Source: Lysobacterales bacterium
GTDB lineage: Bacteria > Pseudomonadota > Gammaproteobacteria > Xanthomonadales > Xanthomonadaceae
Direction: 5' to 3'
DNA length: 64,000 bases
Assembly (NCBI GenBank): GCA_017302035.1
Contig: JAFLEA010000006.1
Location: 1-64,000 of the forward strand
Position numbers and translations under genes: made by a program. The notes under the pieces were generated by a model that saw only the letters and a list, made by a program, of their open reading frames with translations, was not told the origin of the DNA and searched no databases. Positions 43,108 through 50,692 of this stretch are shown one piece after another. How positions within the stretch are numbered: the first letter of the stretch is position 1; each line of letters begins with the position of its first letter.

Positions 43108-43857
43108 TCAACGACGGGCGGATCGCGCGCGTTTCCCGCCTTTGGATTTCGCATTCGCGCGGCTTTGCGCGAACTCCGGGAAGATCTCCGCCAGTGGCGC
43201 CGCATCCGGCAGGATGTAGAACACCCCGCCCCGCTCGAACGCGGGACGCAAGATCAGCTCGTAAAATCCCGGCGAGACGTTGATGCAGCCGTGGGTGATG
43301 CGGTTGTCGTCGGGCGAAGGCGATGCCAGGCGTTCGGCGCGCCTCTCGGCCGGGACGCCGGTAGTGGCCGGGTGGATGGAGACCGCCGAATCGTAGTCCA
43401 CCCACAGCACGCGCCCGGCATCGATGGACGGGCCGAAACCGCCCACGAAGCGACCGGCAGGCGTCGTGCGATCCCGGCCCGGAATCTCGCGAAGCGCGAG
43501 GCCGGCGACGCCGGGCGCCGTATGGTCGCCGATCGCCGAGCCGAACAGCCCGGGTGCGGCGCCGCGAAGCCGGCCGTCGCCGCCGAACACCAGGATCTGC
43601 GCAGCGGCCTTGTCCATGATCGCGAACGGATAGCCCTGGCTGTCCCGGGTTGCGACAACCCAGCCCGCGAGCTCGATCACCGTGTCGGACACTTCCTGGT
43701 CTGGCGGAAGCTGGTCGTCGGCTGCCACCGGTTGCGCGGCGGCAGCCTCGGTGCTGGCCACGCCGAAGCTCGCGAATGCCAGCGCCAACACCAGCACGCA
43801 CCCTGCGACCCGGATCGCAGGGTGCGTGCTGGTGCCGATTGGACGGCTCCTTGGCAA
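43108..43857 (-). CDS. L,D-transpeptidase (YkuD/ErfK family)
   Basis: About 249 residues. The YkuD catalytic motif is ITHGCINVSPGFYE near the middle, with the active Cys and conserved His-Gly. A signal peptide precedes it (IRVAGCVLVLALAFASFGVA). L,D-transpeptidases link 3-3 murein or attach lipoprotein. The start is unclear: no ATG lies before the signal peptide, and the used TTG at 43857 has no strong ribosome site. An ATC codon a few bases after AAGGAG may be a mutated ATG. A perfect 20-base inverted repeat lies over this N-terminal region. It follows the lipoprotein gene by 7 bases. Confidence 0.78.
   Translation of the reverse strand: MPRSRPIGTSTHPAIRVAGCVLVLALAFASFGVASTEAAAAQPVAADDQLPPDQEVSDTVIELAGWVVATRDSQGYPFAIMDKAAAQILVFGGDGRLRGAAPGLFGSAIGDHTAPGVAGLALREIPGRDRTTPAGRFVGGFGPSIDAGRVLWVDYDSAVSIHPATTGVPAERRAERLASPSPDDNRITHGCINVSPGFYELILRPAFERGGVFYILPDAAPLAEIFPEFAQSRANAKSKGGKRARSARR
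43789..43834. repeat. Perfect 20-bp inverted repeat inside the 5' end of the L,D-transpeptidase gene
   Basis: Arm CACCAGCACGCACCCTGCGA at 43789-43808, then 6 bases, then its exact reverse complement TCGCAGGGTGCGTGCTGGTG at 43815-43834. No run of T follows on either strand, so it is not a typical terminator. On the mRNA it would lie just at or after the presumed start and signal peptide, where it could hinder translation. Confidence 0.9.
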
Positions 43858-43864
43858 GAAGCGA

Positions 43865-44134
43865 TCAACCGCGCGGGGTGCGGCGTGGCGCGGCTTCCAG
43901 CTGCCGGACGCGGCTTTCCATCTGATCCAGCCGCTGGTTGGCCTGCTGCGCCGATTGATTGGCGGACTCGGCGCTCTGGGCCGCGCCCTGCACCTTCGCG
44001 TCGAGGTGATCGAGGCGCGTGTTGATCCTGGCGAAGTCGTCGTTATAGGTGGCGCAGCTGGCAAGGCCCAAGGCGGCGACGATCGCCACGCCGAGCGCAC
44101 GCGCCGTTGTCGGATATTGTTTGGTTTGAAACAT
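43865..44134 (-). CDS. Alanine-zipper lipoprotein (Lpp/OprI family)
   Basis: 89 residues. The lipobox GLASC is at about residues 21-25 and a heptad alanine zipper follows (DHLDAKVQGAAQSAESANQS and AQQANQRLDQMESRVRQLEA). It forms trimers in the outer membrane. In Lpp the C-terminal Lys is bound to murein by an L,D-transpeptidase, but here the tail is PRRTPRG with no Lys, so covalent anchoring is unlikely. The start has AGGAGGA upstream. It is encoded just before the L,D-transpeptidase on the same strand. Confidence 0.85.
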   Translation of the reverse strand: MFQTKQYPTTARALGVAIVAALGLASCATYNDDFARINTRLDHLDAKVQGAAQSAESANQSAQQANQRLDQMESRVRQLEAAPRRTPRG

Positions 44135-44257
44135 TCCATTCCTCCTTCTTCGTCCGGGAACCCGGAATATGACGGTCCTGTTGCCGGATCCATGGTTCAG
44201 TTTCAGCCTATGTTGGACTGCGTAGATGGACTGTGAAGATGCGGAGTGGACAATGGA

Positions 44258-44281
44258 AAAGCCCCGCTTTTGCGGGGCTTT
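44258..44281 (-). terminator. Terminator after the ParDE operon
   Basis: Stem AAAGCCCCGC, loop of T, GCGGGGCTTT. On the minus strand it follows the ParE stop (44376) by about 95 bases and is followed by TTTTCC. It also separates the ParDE genes from the lipoprotein promoter. Confidence 0.8.
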
Positions 44282-44289
44282 CATGCAAA

Positions 44290-44363
44290 TCATCGTGTCC
44301 GTTTTTTCGCCGGTGATGAACACCGCCAACGCCAACACGGGGGATGAGGCGTTGGGAGCGCAC
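44290..44363 (-). pseudogene. Second decayed fragment related to the MFS remnant
   Basis: The plus-strand sequence at 44315-44363 shares GATGAACA and GAGGCGTTGGGAG with the remnant at 42994-43044, about 70 % alike over the aligned part. Read on the minus strand it contains SSPVLALAVFITGEKTDTMI, again like an EmrB/QacA first helix. The two fragments flank the lipoprotein/L,D-transpeptidase block, so this block may have been inserted in or duplicated next to an old transporter gene. Confidence 0.35.
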
Positions 44364-44375
44364 TGCAAGTGGCCT

Positions 44376-44684
44376 TCAGTGGTAGTCGTCCTCGCGCTGG
44401 TGGCGAACCGCCAGCACCGTCACCGTCCGGTCGTCGTCGATCTCGAACAACAGCACGTAGCCGCTGGCACCGAAGCCGATGACTAGTTCACGCAGGAACG
44501 GATCGTTTGCCGTCGCCTTGCGGCAACTCAAAGGCGCCAGTTCCAGCACCGTGATGCCATCGCCGATTGCCTGTAGCGCGCGTTCGGCCACGACGAAGTC
44601 GCCCTCGGCGCGCTGCAGCAGCCAGCCGTAGAGTCGTTGGAGGTCTTCGCGCGCTTCCTCCGTGAAGCGAACGCGGAAGTTCAC
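44376..44684 (-). CDS. RelE/ParE-family toxin
   Basis: 102 residues from the GTG at 44684. The RelE/ParE fold is seen in RVRFTEEAREDLQRLYGWLL at the start and ELVIGFGASGYVLLFEIDDD, then VTVLAVRHQREDDYH, at the end. It either inhibits gyrase or cuts mRNA; the final His and Glu pattern leans to ParE, but it is not certain. Its start overlaps the antitoxin stop by GTGA. Confidence 0.85.
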   Translation of the reverse strand: MNFRVRFTEEAREDLQRLYGWLLQRAEGDFVVAERALQAIGDGITVLELAPLSCRKATANDPFLRELVIGFGASGYVLLFEIDDDRTVTVLAVRHQREDDYH

Positions 44685-44956
44685 GGGTTTCGCCCCCGCG
44701 CCTTTGCTTTGGCCAGGCAAGCACCCAGATCGGCCAATACCGCATCTGCGTCGACATAGTGTCCCGACTTGCGCGCCCGTTCCCGCGAGGCCAGCCCACG
44801 CGCGATGAACGCCTCCTGCTGCTGGCGCATCTGGATCTGCGTACGGACAGACTGCTCGACGAAGCTGGACAGGGACTCGCCCTCCTCGAGAACAGCCTCA
44901 GCCGCCTCGCGCAGGGCCGGGTCGACGCGAAGCGATGGCAAGGTCGCGGTCTTCAT
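44681..44956 (-). CDS. ParD-like antitoxin
   Basis: 91 residues from the ATG at 44956. The N-terminal TLPSLRVDPALREAAEAVLEE is a ribbon-helix-helix domain and the rest is an acidic helical tail (SFVEQSVRTQIQMRQQQE). It neutralises the ParE-like toxin whose gene follows with overlap. The near-perfect palindrome upstream is a likely operator. Confidence 0.82.
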   Translation of the reverse strand: MKTATLPSLRVDPALREAAEAVLEEGESLSSFVEQSVRTQIQMRQQQEAFIARGLASRERARKSGHYVDADAVLADLGACLAKAKARGRNP

Positions 44957-44967
44957 ACAGCACCTGT

Positions 44968-44987
44968 TGCATTGCAATTGCGATGCA
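44968..44987 (-). promoter_or_regulatory. Near-perfect palindromic operator of the ParDE module
   Basis: TGCATTGCAATTGCGATGCA is a 20-base palindrome with one mismatched pair (positions 6 and 15), lying 11 bases upstream of the antitoxin start. The centre GCAATTGC is a perfect 8-base palindrome. Ribbon-helix-helix antitoxins bind such sites. Confidence 0.7.
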
Positions 44988-45070
44988 TCATGGCAGCAAG
45001 TGGTCAAGTGTTCAAGAGCCCGATTCCGGCGTTACCGGTTCGGCCCTTCGATCCACGCCAACCCCTCCCC

Positions 45071-45076
45071 TATACT
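45071..45076 (+). promoter_or_regulatory. Possible -10 for the MazG-DUF2075 operon
   Basis: TATACT 34 bases before the MazG-like start. The only -35 candidate, TTCGAT at 45048, is weak with an 18-base gap. Confidence 0.4.
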
Positions 45077-45109
45077 CGACCCGCATCACCGTCCGGGGGG
45101 ATCACGCAC

Positions 45110-45460
45110 GTGAGCCGCGAAATCGAGGAACTTCAGGCCACCTTGCGCCAGTTCGCCGCCGAGCGCGACTGGGAGCAATTCCATACGCCAAAGAACCTCG
45201 CCGCCTCCCTGTCCATCGAAGCCGCCGAGGTGCTGGAGCACTTCCAGTGGCTGACCGACGAGCAAAGCCGGCAGCTCACCGGCGAACAGCGGGAGAAGGT
45301 TGGCCACGAAATCGCCGATGTCCTGCTCTATCTGCTGCAGTTGTCCGACCAACTAAGCATCGACCCGCTGGCGGCAGCGCGGGAGAAGCTGGCGATCAAC
45401 GCCGCCAAGTACCCTGCCGACAAGGCTCGTGGCAGCAGCAAGAAATACACCGAACTCTGA
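45110..45460 (+). CDS. MazG-like nucleotide pyrophosphohydrolase
   Basis: 116 residues from a GTG at 45110, with GGGGGG upstream. The MazG/dCTPase family helix pair is SLSIEAAEVLEHFQWLTDE followed by VGHEIADVLLYLLQLSDQLS, which carries the metal-binding Glu and Asp residues. Such enzymes hydrolyse NTPs or dNTPs to NMPs. It is encoded 29 bases before the DUF2075 gene. I recall these two genes occurring together in other bacteria, often near defence genes. Confidence 0.85.
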   Translation: MSREIEELQATLRQFAAERDWEQFHTPKNLAASLSIEAAEVLEHFQWLTDEQSRQLTGEQREKVGHEIADVLLYLLQLSDQLSIDPLAAAREKLAINAAKYPADKARGSSKKYTEL

Positions 45461-45489
45461 AACCGGCGAGCCAAAGGAGAAAGGCTGGC

Positions 45490-47343
45490 GTGATCGTTTA
45501 CCAGGCGACGAAATCGAAGTTCCTGCACGACTGCGATCACGACCAGATCGAGGAGGTCGTCTCGTCCGCCTACGTGCAAAAGACCGGACGCTATGCGAGC
45601 AACGCAGAGTTCAAGGCCTGGCGCAACTCCCTCGTCGCCATGGCGAAGGTATTACGGGACGACGACATACCCGAAGACATCGGCGTGGGCGTGGAGTTCG
45701 GTATCCCGCAGACCGCCAAGCGGATCGACTTCATCCTCTCCGGCAAGACTGCCGATGACATCCCACACATGGTCATCGTCGAGCTGAAGCAATGGTCGAC
45801 CTCGCGCATCAGCGAGAAGGACGGGATCCTCATCGCCAACCGCGGCGGCAAAGCCGAGATCGAAGGCCCCCATCCCAGCTACCAGGCTTGGTCCTACGCC
45901 GCCCTGCTCAACGGCTTCAACGAGGCGGTGTACGACTCAGGCACCAACTTGCGTCCCTGTGCCTACCTGCACAACTACAAGGACGATGGTGTCATCCGCC
46001 ATCCTCACTATGCGGCATACCTGGACAAGGCACCGGTCTTCCTCGATGGCACGGAAGAATTGAACAAACTGCGCACCTTCATCAAGCAGCACGTGCGCAA
46101 AGGCGACCAGGGCAAGCTGTTGTACGAAATCGAGAACGGCCGCATCCACCCGTCCAAGATGCTGGCAGACAGCCTTGGCAAGATGCTCAAGGGCAACCAG
46201 GAATTCGTCCTGGTGGACGACCAGAAAGTGGTCTACGAGACCTGCCTGGCCAAGGCCGCGCAGGCCAGCGATGCGCGCAAGCAGGTGGTGATCGTCAAGG
46301 GCGGCCCGGGCACCGGCAAGTCCGTGGTAGCGGTTAATCTGCTGGTCGAACTGACCAAGCGCGGCCACGTCACCACGTACGTCTCCAAGAACGCCGCCCC
46401 ACGCGCGGTATACAAACAGAAGCTCTCCGGCCAGCTGCGCCAAGTCGAGATCGGCAATCTGTTCGCAGGCTCCGGCGGCTTCCACGAAAGCCAGCCCAAC
46501 GCGTTCGATACGCTGGTGGTAGACGAGGCCCACCGCCTCAACGAGAAGAGCGGCCTTTACGGCAACCTCGGCCAGAACCAGATCATGGAACTGATCCGCA
46601 GCGCCCGCTGCACCGTCTTCTTTGCCGACGACGACCAGATCGTGACCCTGGCCGACATCGGCCGCACCGAAGAGCTGGAGCGTTGGGCCCGTGCTGCCGG
46701 CGCCGAGGTGACCCGGCTGGAGCTGGCCTCCCAGTTCCGCTGCGCCGGCTCGAACGGCTACATCGCCTGGCTGGACAACTTCCTCGGCATCCGCGAAAGC
46801 GCCAATACTGACTTCGACCGCGACAGCTTCGACTTCCGCATCGTCGATTCCCCGGTCGAGCTGCACGACCTGATCCGCGAGAAGAACAGGCTCAACAACA
46901 AGGCCCGTGTCGTCGCCGGCTACTGCTGGGACTGGAAGAGCAAGAAGGACCCCAAGGCCTGGGATATCGAGATCCCCGAATACGGCTACCGTGCCCAGTG
47001 GAACCTGGAAAAGGATGGCAGCCTCTGGATCATCGCCCCCAACTCGGTCGAACAGGTCGGCTGCATCCACACCTGCCAAGGTTTGGAGCTAGATTACGTT
47101 GGTGTGATTATCGGGCCGGACCTATGTTGGATCGACGGAGAACCAACGGCGCTTCCGGACTCTCGATCTCGGATGGACCGCTCTGTGCGGGGATACAAGA
47201 CACTGATGAAGAAAGATCCGGACGCCACATGCGAGCGGCTCGGGCTGATTGTGCGGAATACGTACAAGACACTGATGAGTCGCGGGATGAAGGGGTGTTA
47301 TATCTACGTAGATAGCGATAGGAAAACCGATGCTTATGAATGA
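45490..47343 (+). CDS. DUF2075 P-loop ATPase/helicase with N-terminal nuclease-like domain
   Basis: 617 residues. The N-terminal 1-150 looks like a PD-(D/E)xK nuclease: Asp in AKRIDFILS near 80 and the E-x-K pair in VIVELKQW near 98-100. A P-loop domain follows: Walker A GGPGTGKSVV near 271 and Walker B VVDEAHRL near 344, then LELASQFRCAGSNGYIAW and QVGCIHTCQGLELDYVGVI, which is the DUF2075 helicase-like part. It is encoded with MazG and is likely a defence or stress nuclease. Codon use changes sharply at about 47083, near residue 530, to AT-rich third positions until the stop. GTG start with AAAGGAGAAAGG upstream. Confidence 0.85.
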   Translation: MIVYQATKSKFLHDCDHDQIEEVVSSAYVQKTGRYASNAEFKAWRNSLVAMAKVLRDDDIPEDIGVGVEFGIPQTAKRIDFILSGKTADDIPHMVIVELKQWSTSRISEKDGILIANRGGKAEIEGPHPSYQAWSYAALLNGFNEAVYDSGTNLRPCAYLHNYKDDGVIRHPHYAAYLDKAPVFLDGTEELNKLRTFIKQHVRKGDQGKLLYEIENGRIHPSKMLADSLGKMLKGNQEFVLVDDQKVVYETCLAKAAQASDARKQVVIVKGGPGTGKSVVAVNLLVELTKRGHVTTYVSKNAAPRAVYKQKLSGQLRQVEIGNLFAGSGGFHESQPNAFDTLVVDEAHRLNEKSGLYGNLGQNQIMELIRSARCTVFFADDDQIVTLADIGRTEELERWARAAGAEVTRLELASQFRCAGSNGYIAWLDNFLGIRESANTDFDRDSFDFRIVDSPVELHDLIREKNRLNNKARVVAGYCWDWKSKKDPKAWDIEIPEYGYRAQWNLEKDGSLWIIAPNSVEQVGCIHTCQGLELDYVGVIIGPDLCWIDGEPTALPDSRSRMDRSVRGYKTLMKKDPDATCERLGLIVRNTYKTLMSRGMKGCYIYVDSDRKTDAYE

Positions 47344-47385
47344 CCGCCTTCGACCCGAAGCGGACATTCGCAAGTTGAATTCAAC
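47338..47385. repeat. Inverted-repeat junction after DUF2075
   Basis: The sequence begins GAATGACCGCCTTCG and is followed, after 4 bases, by an imperfect complement ending CGGACATTC at 47369. It includes the stop codon of the DUF2075 gene. A perfect 12-base palindrome GTTGAATTCAAC follows at 47374-47385. Related ACCGCTTC-type sequences occur at 50586 and 52582. It may mark a recombination edge. Confidence 0.5.
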
Positions 47386-47534
47386 TGCACCGAATTGCTG
47401 CGTTAAGTCGGCGGACCCCAATCGTAGCTACTGAGAGGTCGCGGCGGGGCCTGTTCCCTAGCGGTAGGCCTCGATAAAATTGCTCATTGGGGTTAGTTAA
47501 TCGGGAGAAATCTGTTCAATTTATCGCACTCATC

Positions 47535-49250
47535 TCATGTTCCTGCGGGACGCGTGGTCCAAAGTCGATCATAGTCAGCTCCACGGGATTGCGGCGGCCA
47601 TTTTGGAGCGCGAACAAGTACAGGGAGTGGAATGGGTGAGTCGACGCCTACCACTATGGCTTCCCCTTGGCCTAGTGTAGGTAGAAAAGATGCTGCGCTA
47701 GAGTCGAGATTGCCACACGCCTTCTCCACGACATTCCTATCTCGCTCATTGATGAGCCGATGGACAATGAACATGCCCATCTGACTGAGAACATCTTCGG
47801 GAATGTCGCGCGGGCGCTGCGTCGCGAGGACGCAAGTCAGACTGTATTTGCGACCCTCTTTGGCGATAAGGCCGAATGCATCTAGTGGGGTCTTCGAGAA
47901 TTCGTCACCGATATTCTTATCGAGGAATTGGTGTGCTTCATCTAGAAGGACTACAAGCGGATTCGGGCTGAACCGGCCTTGCCTGGCGAGACGAAGGAGG
48001 TAGCGACCCACAGCATTGGCGACAAGCTCCCTTGTGTTGTGCTCAAAGGGCAGGTACTCCATGCTCACGCGCAGAACGCGTATTGTCGGATCTCCCAGAA
48101 ATCGATCAATGGACGTGGTGAGTGGCTCATCGAGACGATGTGGCTGAAACACGCAAGCTAGGTGCGCTGAGGCGACGTCTGAGGAGATGCGAGAGATAAG
48201 AGTGGTGCAGAAGCCAAGCTCATTGGCATTGGCGCCACCCCACATTCGCGGTCCGCGATTGCTCGTCAACCAGACGCATTCTTCCTCGATTTGCTTCGCA
48301 AGGAGATTAATATTGAAATCCGCCCCGATCTCCGTTAGAACCGAGCCGTGTTGGAGGAGTGCGGTTTCAAACGCCACTTTTGACTGATCGGCCTTCCGCA
48401 CAAGGCCGTCAACTGAAATGCTTGGGGATAGATGGGCAAGCTTGAGGCTCCTGAGGGCTTCGCGAAGCTTAGGGACTTGGGCGCTCGCACTCGGGCGGAA
48501 CATCGCGAACAGGTCGGTTTCCGAAAACTGGCTGTAAGGGAAGCTCACGAACTTGCGTGGGTCTGTTGGCACCTCTCGGAGGCCGCCAAGATGAACATGG
48601 TCGATGCTTTCCCCTTGCCCTTGGTATTCCCCAGTGGCATCAAAGAGGATGGCTTTGCCTCCGAGCCGGTCGATCTCCTCGACAAGGTGGGCCAGTGTCC
48701 AACTCTTACCACCACCCGTTGTGCCAAGTACGGCGCAATGCCGTCCGAAGATATGCGCAGGGGTGATTGAGACGCTCGTATTCTGAGCGTGCGGAAAGAC
48801 CGCCAAGTGCACCTTGCTCGTCTCTGAATGATTGTCCCCTTCTACTGCTTGCTTAATCAGGTGCGGGTGTGCCGAAAATACATGTTGGCCGATGCGTGGA
48901 TGGATGGGTACGCCCCTGAGAGAAGTCCCTGTTTCCAAGTCCATAGCAGTCAAGAGTTGGATAACGCCCAATGGATGAGGTGACGATGCTTGCTCTGAAG
49001 TCGGCTCTACACTTAGACGGTCGCGTTCGGGAAGGCGGACCTCGATGATCCGTCCTAGCACCGCATGATCTTCGCCTTCGATGACCACGAACTCCCCAAC
49101 TTGGCCGCCTGGGACCGAAAATCCGGCGAAATGAGACCCTGCGGGTGTAGATGCCAGAGGTAAGTTAACCTCGACGCTTCTGGGACGCACTTGACACACC
49201 GTTCCGACATAACGGCTTTGGTCGAAGGGTGCGATAGCAAGCCTGCTCAT
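47535..49250 (-). CDS. HerA-family hexameric ATPase of the SIR2-HerA system
   Basis: 571 residues. N-terminal barrel (RYVGTVCQVRPRSVEVNLPL) precedes the FtsK/HerA motor domain: Walker A GTTGGGKSWTLAHL, Walker B PLVVLLDEAHQF, and the later ATQRPRDIPEDVLSQMGMF. It forms a ring that clamps or moves DNA and, in known pairs, controls the SIR2 enzyme. The ATG overlaps the SIR2 stop (ATGA), so both are made together. Base composition is notably AT-rich compared with the core (30 of 60 G+C at 48301-48360). Confidence 0.92.
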   Translation of the reverse strand: MSRLAIAPFDQSRYVGTVCQVRPRSVEVNLPLASTPAGSHFAGFSVPGGQVGEFVVIEGEDHAVLGRIIEVRLPERDRLSVEPTSEQASSPHPLGVIQLLTAMDLETGTSLRGVPIHPRIGQHVFSAHPHLIKQAVEGDNHSETSKVHLAVFPHAQNTSVSITPAHIFGRHCAVLGTTGGGKSWTLAHLVEEIDRLGGKAILFDATGEYQGQGESIDHVHLGGLREVPTDPRKFVSFPYSQFSETDLFAMFRPSASAQVPKLREALRSLKLAHLSPSISVDGLVRKADQSKVAFETALLQHGSVLTEIGADFNINLLAKQIEEECVWLTSNRGPRMWGGANANELGFCTTLISRISSDVASAHLACVFQPHRLDEPLTTSIDRFLGDPTIRVLRVSMEYLPFEHNTRELVANAVGRYLLRLARQGRFSPNPLVVLLDEAHQFLDKNIGDEFSKTPLDAFGLIAKEGRKYSLTCVLATQRPRDIPEDVLSQMGMFIVHRLINERDRNVVEKACGNLDSSAASFLPTLGQGEAIVVGVDSPIPLPVLVRAPKWPPQSRGADYDRLWTTRPAGT

Positions 49251-50476
49251 GGTTGTTCCGCCCGACGCATGCGTTCCACGTGCTGTTCCATATCTGACTG
49301 GGCAGCCAGATCCGGCACATAAGGCATGAGGCTCTCGAATCCACAATTCAGAAGCGCGAGACGTGCGTCACCGGAGCCCGCGAGATCCTGAATGCGCTTG
49401 AGATACCTATTAGTTAGGGCTTCGCCAGGGGTTGGCACCTGTCCCTCCACCGGTGCCGAAGGCGCAAGATAGGGCCCGACCACGACAGCCTTAAGGCTGA
49501 GATTCGACCGAATCGCTGACATGATCGGCTCTGCAATATGCGTGTCATTGAAGCCAAAGCCGATAACGAGTAGCCCTGTGTTCGGTTCGCGAAGAGCCGC
49601 TTGCAGTGCCGCGATCATCTCCAAGTAGGGCTGCTCAAACGCGAGCTCGAATTTGGAGTTGCGCGGATAGATCAGCAGCGGCTTATCGGTCCCATGCCAT
49701 TTGTATATTTCTCCGGTGGTCGCGTCTCGGGTCCAGTCGATGGATCCGTGCAACTTATATAGATGGAAGACATTCGGGATAAAGTCTTGAGTGTCACTCT
49801 CTCTCGACCTTCGCACAATGTCATAGGTGAAGTTGACTGCGTCGAATGTCTGAGGGCTTGTGTGTGAAAAGCCATCCAATACGATATATCTACCTTGCCG
49901 GCCAGCTTCTTCAAAGCATCGATCGTAGTTCGTTGTGAAAATCTTAGCTCGTGACTTGCGATTGGTGCGCTTTGCCGTCCGACGGAGGAATTCCGAATGC
50001 ACAGGCAGATCATGGTTTACACCAACAAAGTTGGTGGCTTTCGCTATCTCATCTTCCGCAAGCGCAATAAAAGAAGCGACGACAGCGCGTTGCGGGTCTG
50101 CAAGAAAACTCTCAGCCAACCGACAACGCGACAAGAGTGCCTCGATATCATGCGGGATCCCTGCATATCCGACGATACCCAATACTTCCGTAAAGGCGGG
50201 CACGCCTACAACCAGTTCGTCATTGACCCGCGTCGCAACAAGATCCCAGAGAACCTTCATCGTTGGAGGCGCGGCCCCATTAGGATGGGGTTTGACGCAC
50301 AGGGACGTTCCAAGACCAGATAGGACGACAAGGTTATTGCATCGGAATAGATCCGAGAGAACACGGCGAGCTTCTTGCGTGGCGGCGTCCGGTTTTGCTA
50401 CTTCGCCCGAATCCGGGGGAGCAGGCAGCGGAGGTCCTATCCAGTTACCTGCTGTGTTTGCGCTGAGAATTTTCAC
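49247..50476 (-). CDS. SIR2-like NAD+-hydrolysing defence protein
   Basis: 409 residues. SIR2 motifs: the NAD-binding G-x-G-x-S in VVLSGLGTSL, IFTTNYDR, and the catalytic His in LYKLHGSIDW. In SIR2-HerA (Nezha-type) defence it cuts NAD+ on phage infection and starves the cell of the cofactor. The GTG start at 50476 has a run of six G upstream. The gene is the first of a two-gene operon on the minus strand. AT-rich codon use suggests recent transfer. Confidence 0.92.
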   Translation of the reverse strand: MKILSANTAGNWIGPPLPAPPDSGEVAKPDAATQEARRVLSDLFRCNNLVVLSGLGTSLCVKPHPNGAAPPTMKVLWDLVATRVNDELVVGVPAFTEVLGIVGYAGIPHDIEALLSRCRLAESFLADPQRAVVASFIALAEDEIAKATNFVGVNHDLPVHSEFLRRTAKRTNRKSRAKIFTTNYDRCFEEAGRQGRYIVLDGFSHTSPQTFDAVNFTYDIVRRSRESDTQDFIPNVFHLYKLHGSIDWTRDATTGEIYKWHGTDKPLLIYPRNSKFELAFEQPYLEMIAALQAALREPNTGLLVIGFGFNDTHIAEPIMSAIRSNLSLKAVVVGPYLAPSAPVEGQVPTPGEALTNRYLKRIQDLAGSGDARLALLNCGFESLMPYVPDLAAQSDMEQHVERMRRAEQP

Positions 50477-50585
50477 ATTGCCCCCCCGGAGATTTGACGC
50501 AGACGATTACATCACACGACTAGCCTGGATGCGACCGCAAAGCCAAGAGCGTGGTGATAGGTTGGCCGTATAATTGAGGCGAACA

Positions 50586-50597
50586 ACCGCTTCTGGC
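50586..50597. repeat. Short direct repeat copy ACCGCTTCTGGC
   Basis: An exact 12-base match to 52582-52593, which begins the first hairpin before purA. The two copies bracket the block with the two unknown genes at 50693-52508. It lies 110 bases upstream of the SIR2 start in the intergenic region. Confidence 0.45.
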
Positions 50598-50692
50598 GGG
50601 TCGGTAGACGTCGGTTCCTCTCCGGTCTGGTCGGCTGCGCCGGCGCGCTGAGGCCGAAAGCCCAAGCCCCGCTACGGCCCGCCAGGACGGCC

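Noticed and set aside
42868..44025. 385-codon plus frame across the L,D-transpeptidase
   Set aside because: Antisense to a gene with a clear catalytic motif and to a lipoprotein gene.
47191..47280. Repeat TACAAGACACTGATGA twice at the end of the DUF2075 gene
   Set aside because: Both copies are in frame and code for YKTLM. The second is part of the family's conserved C-terminus; this may be chance or a short internal duplication, without further signs of a mobile element.
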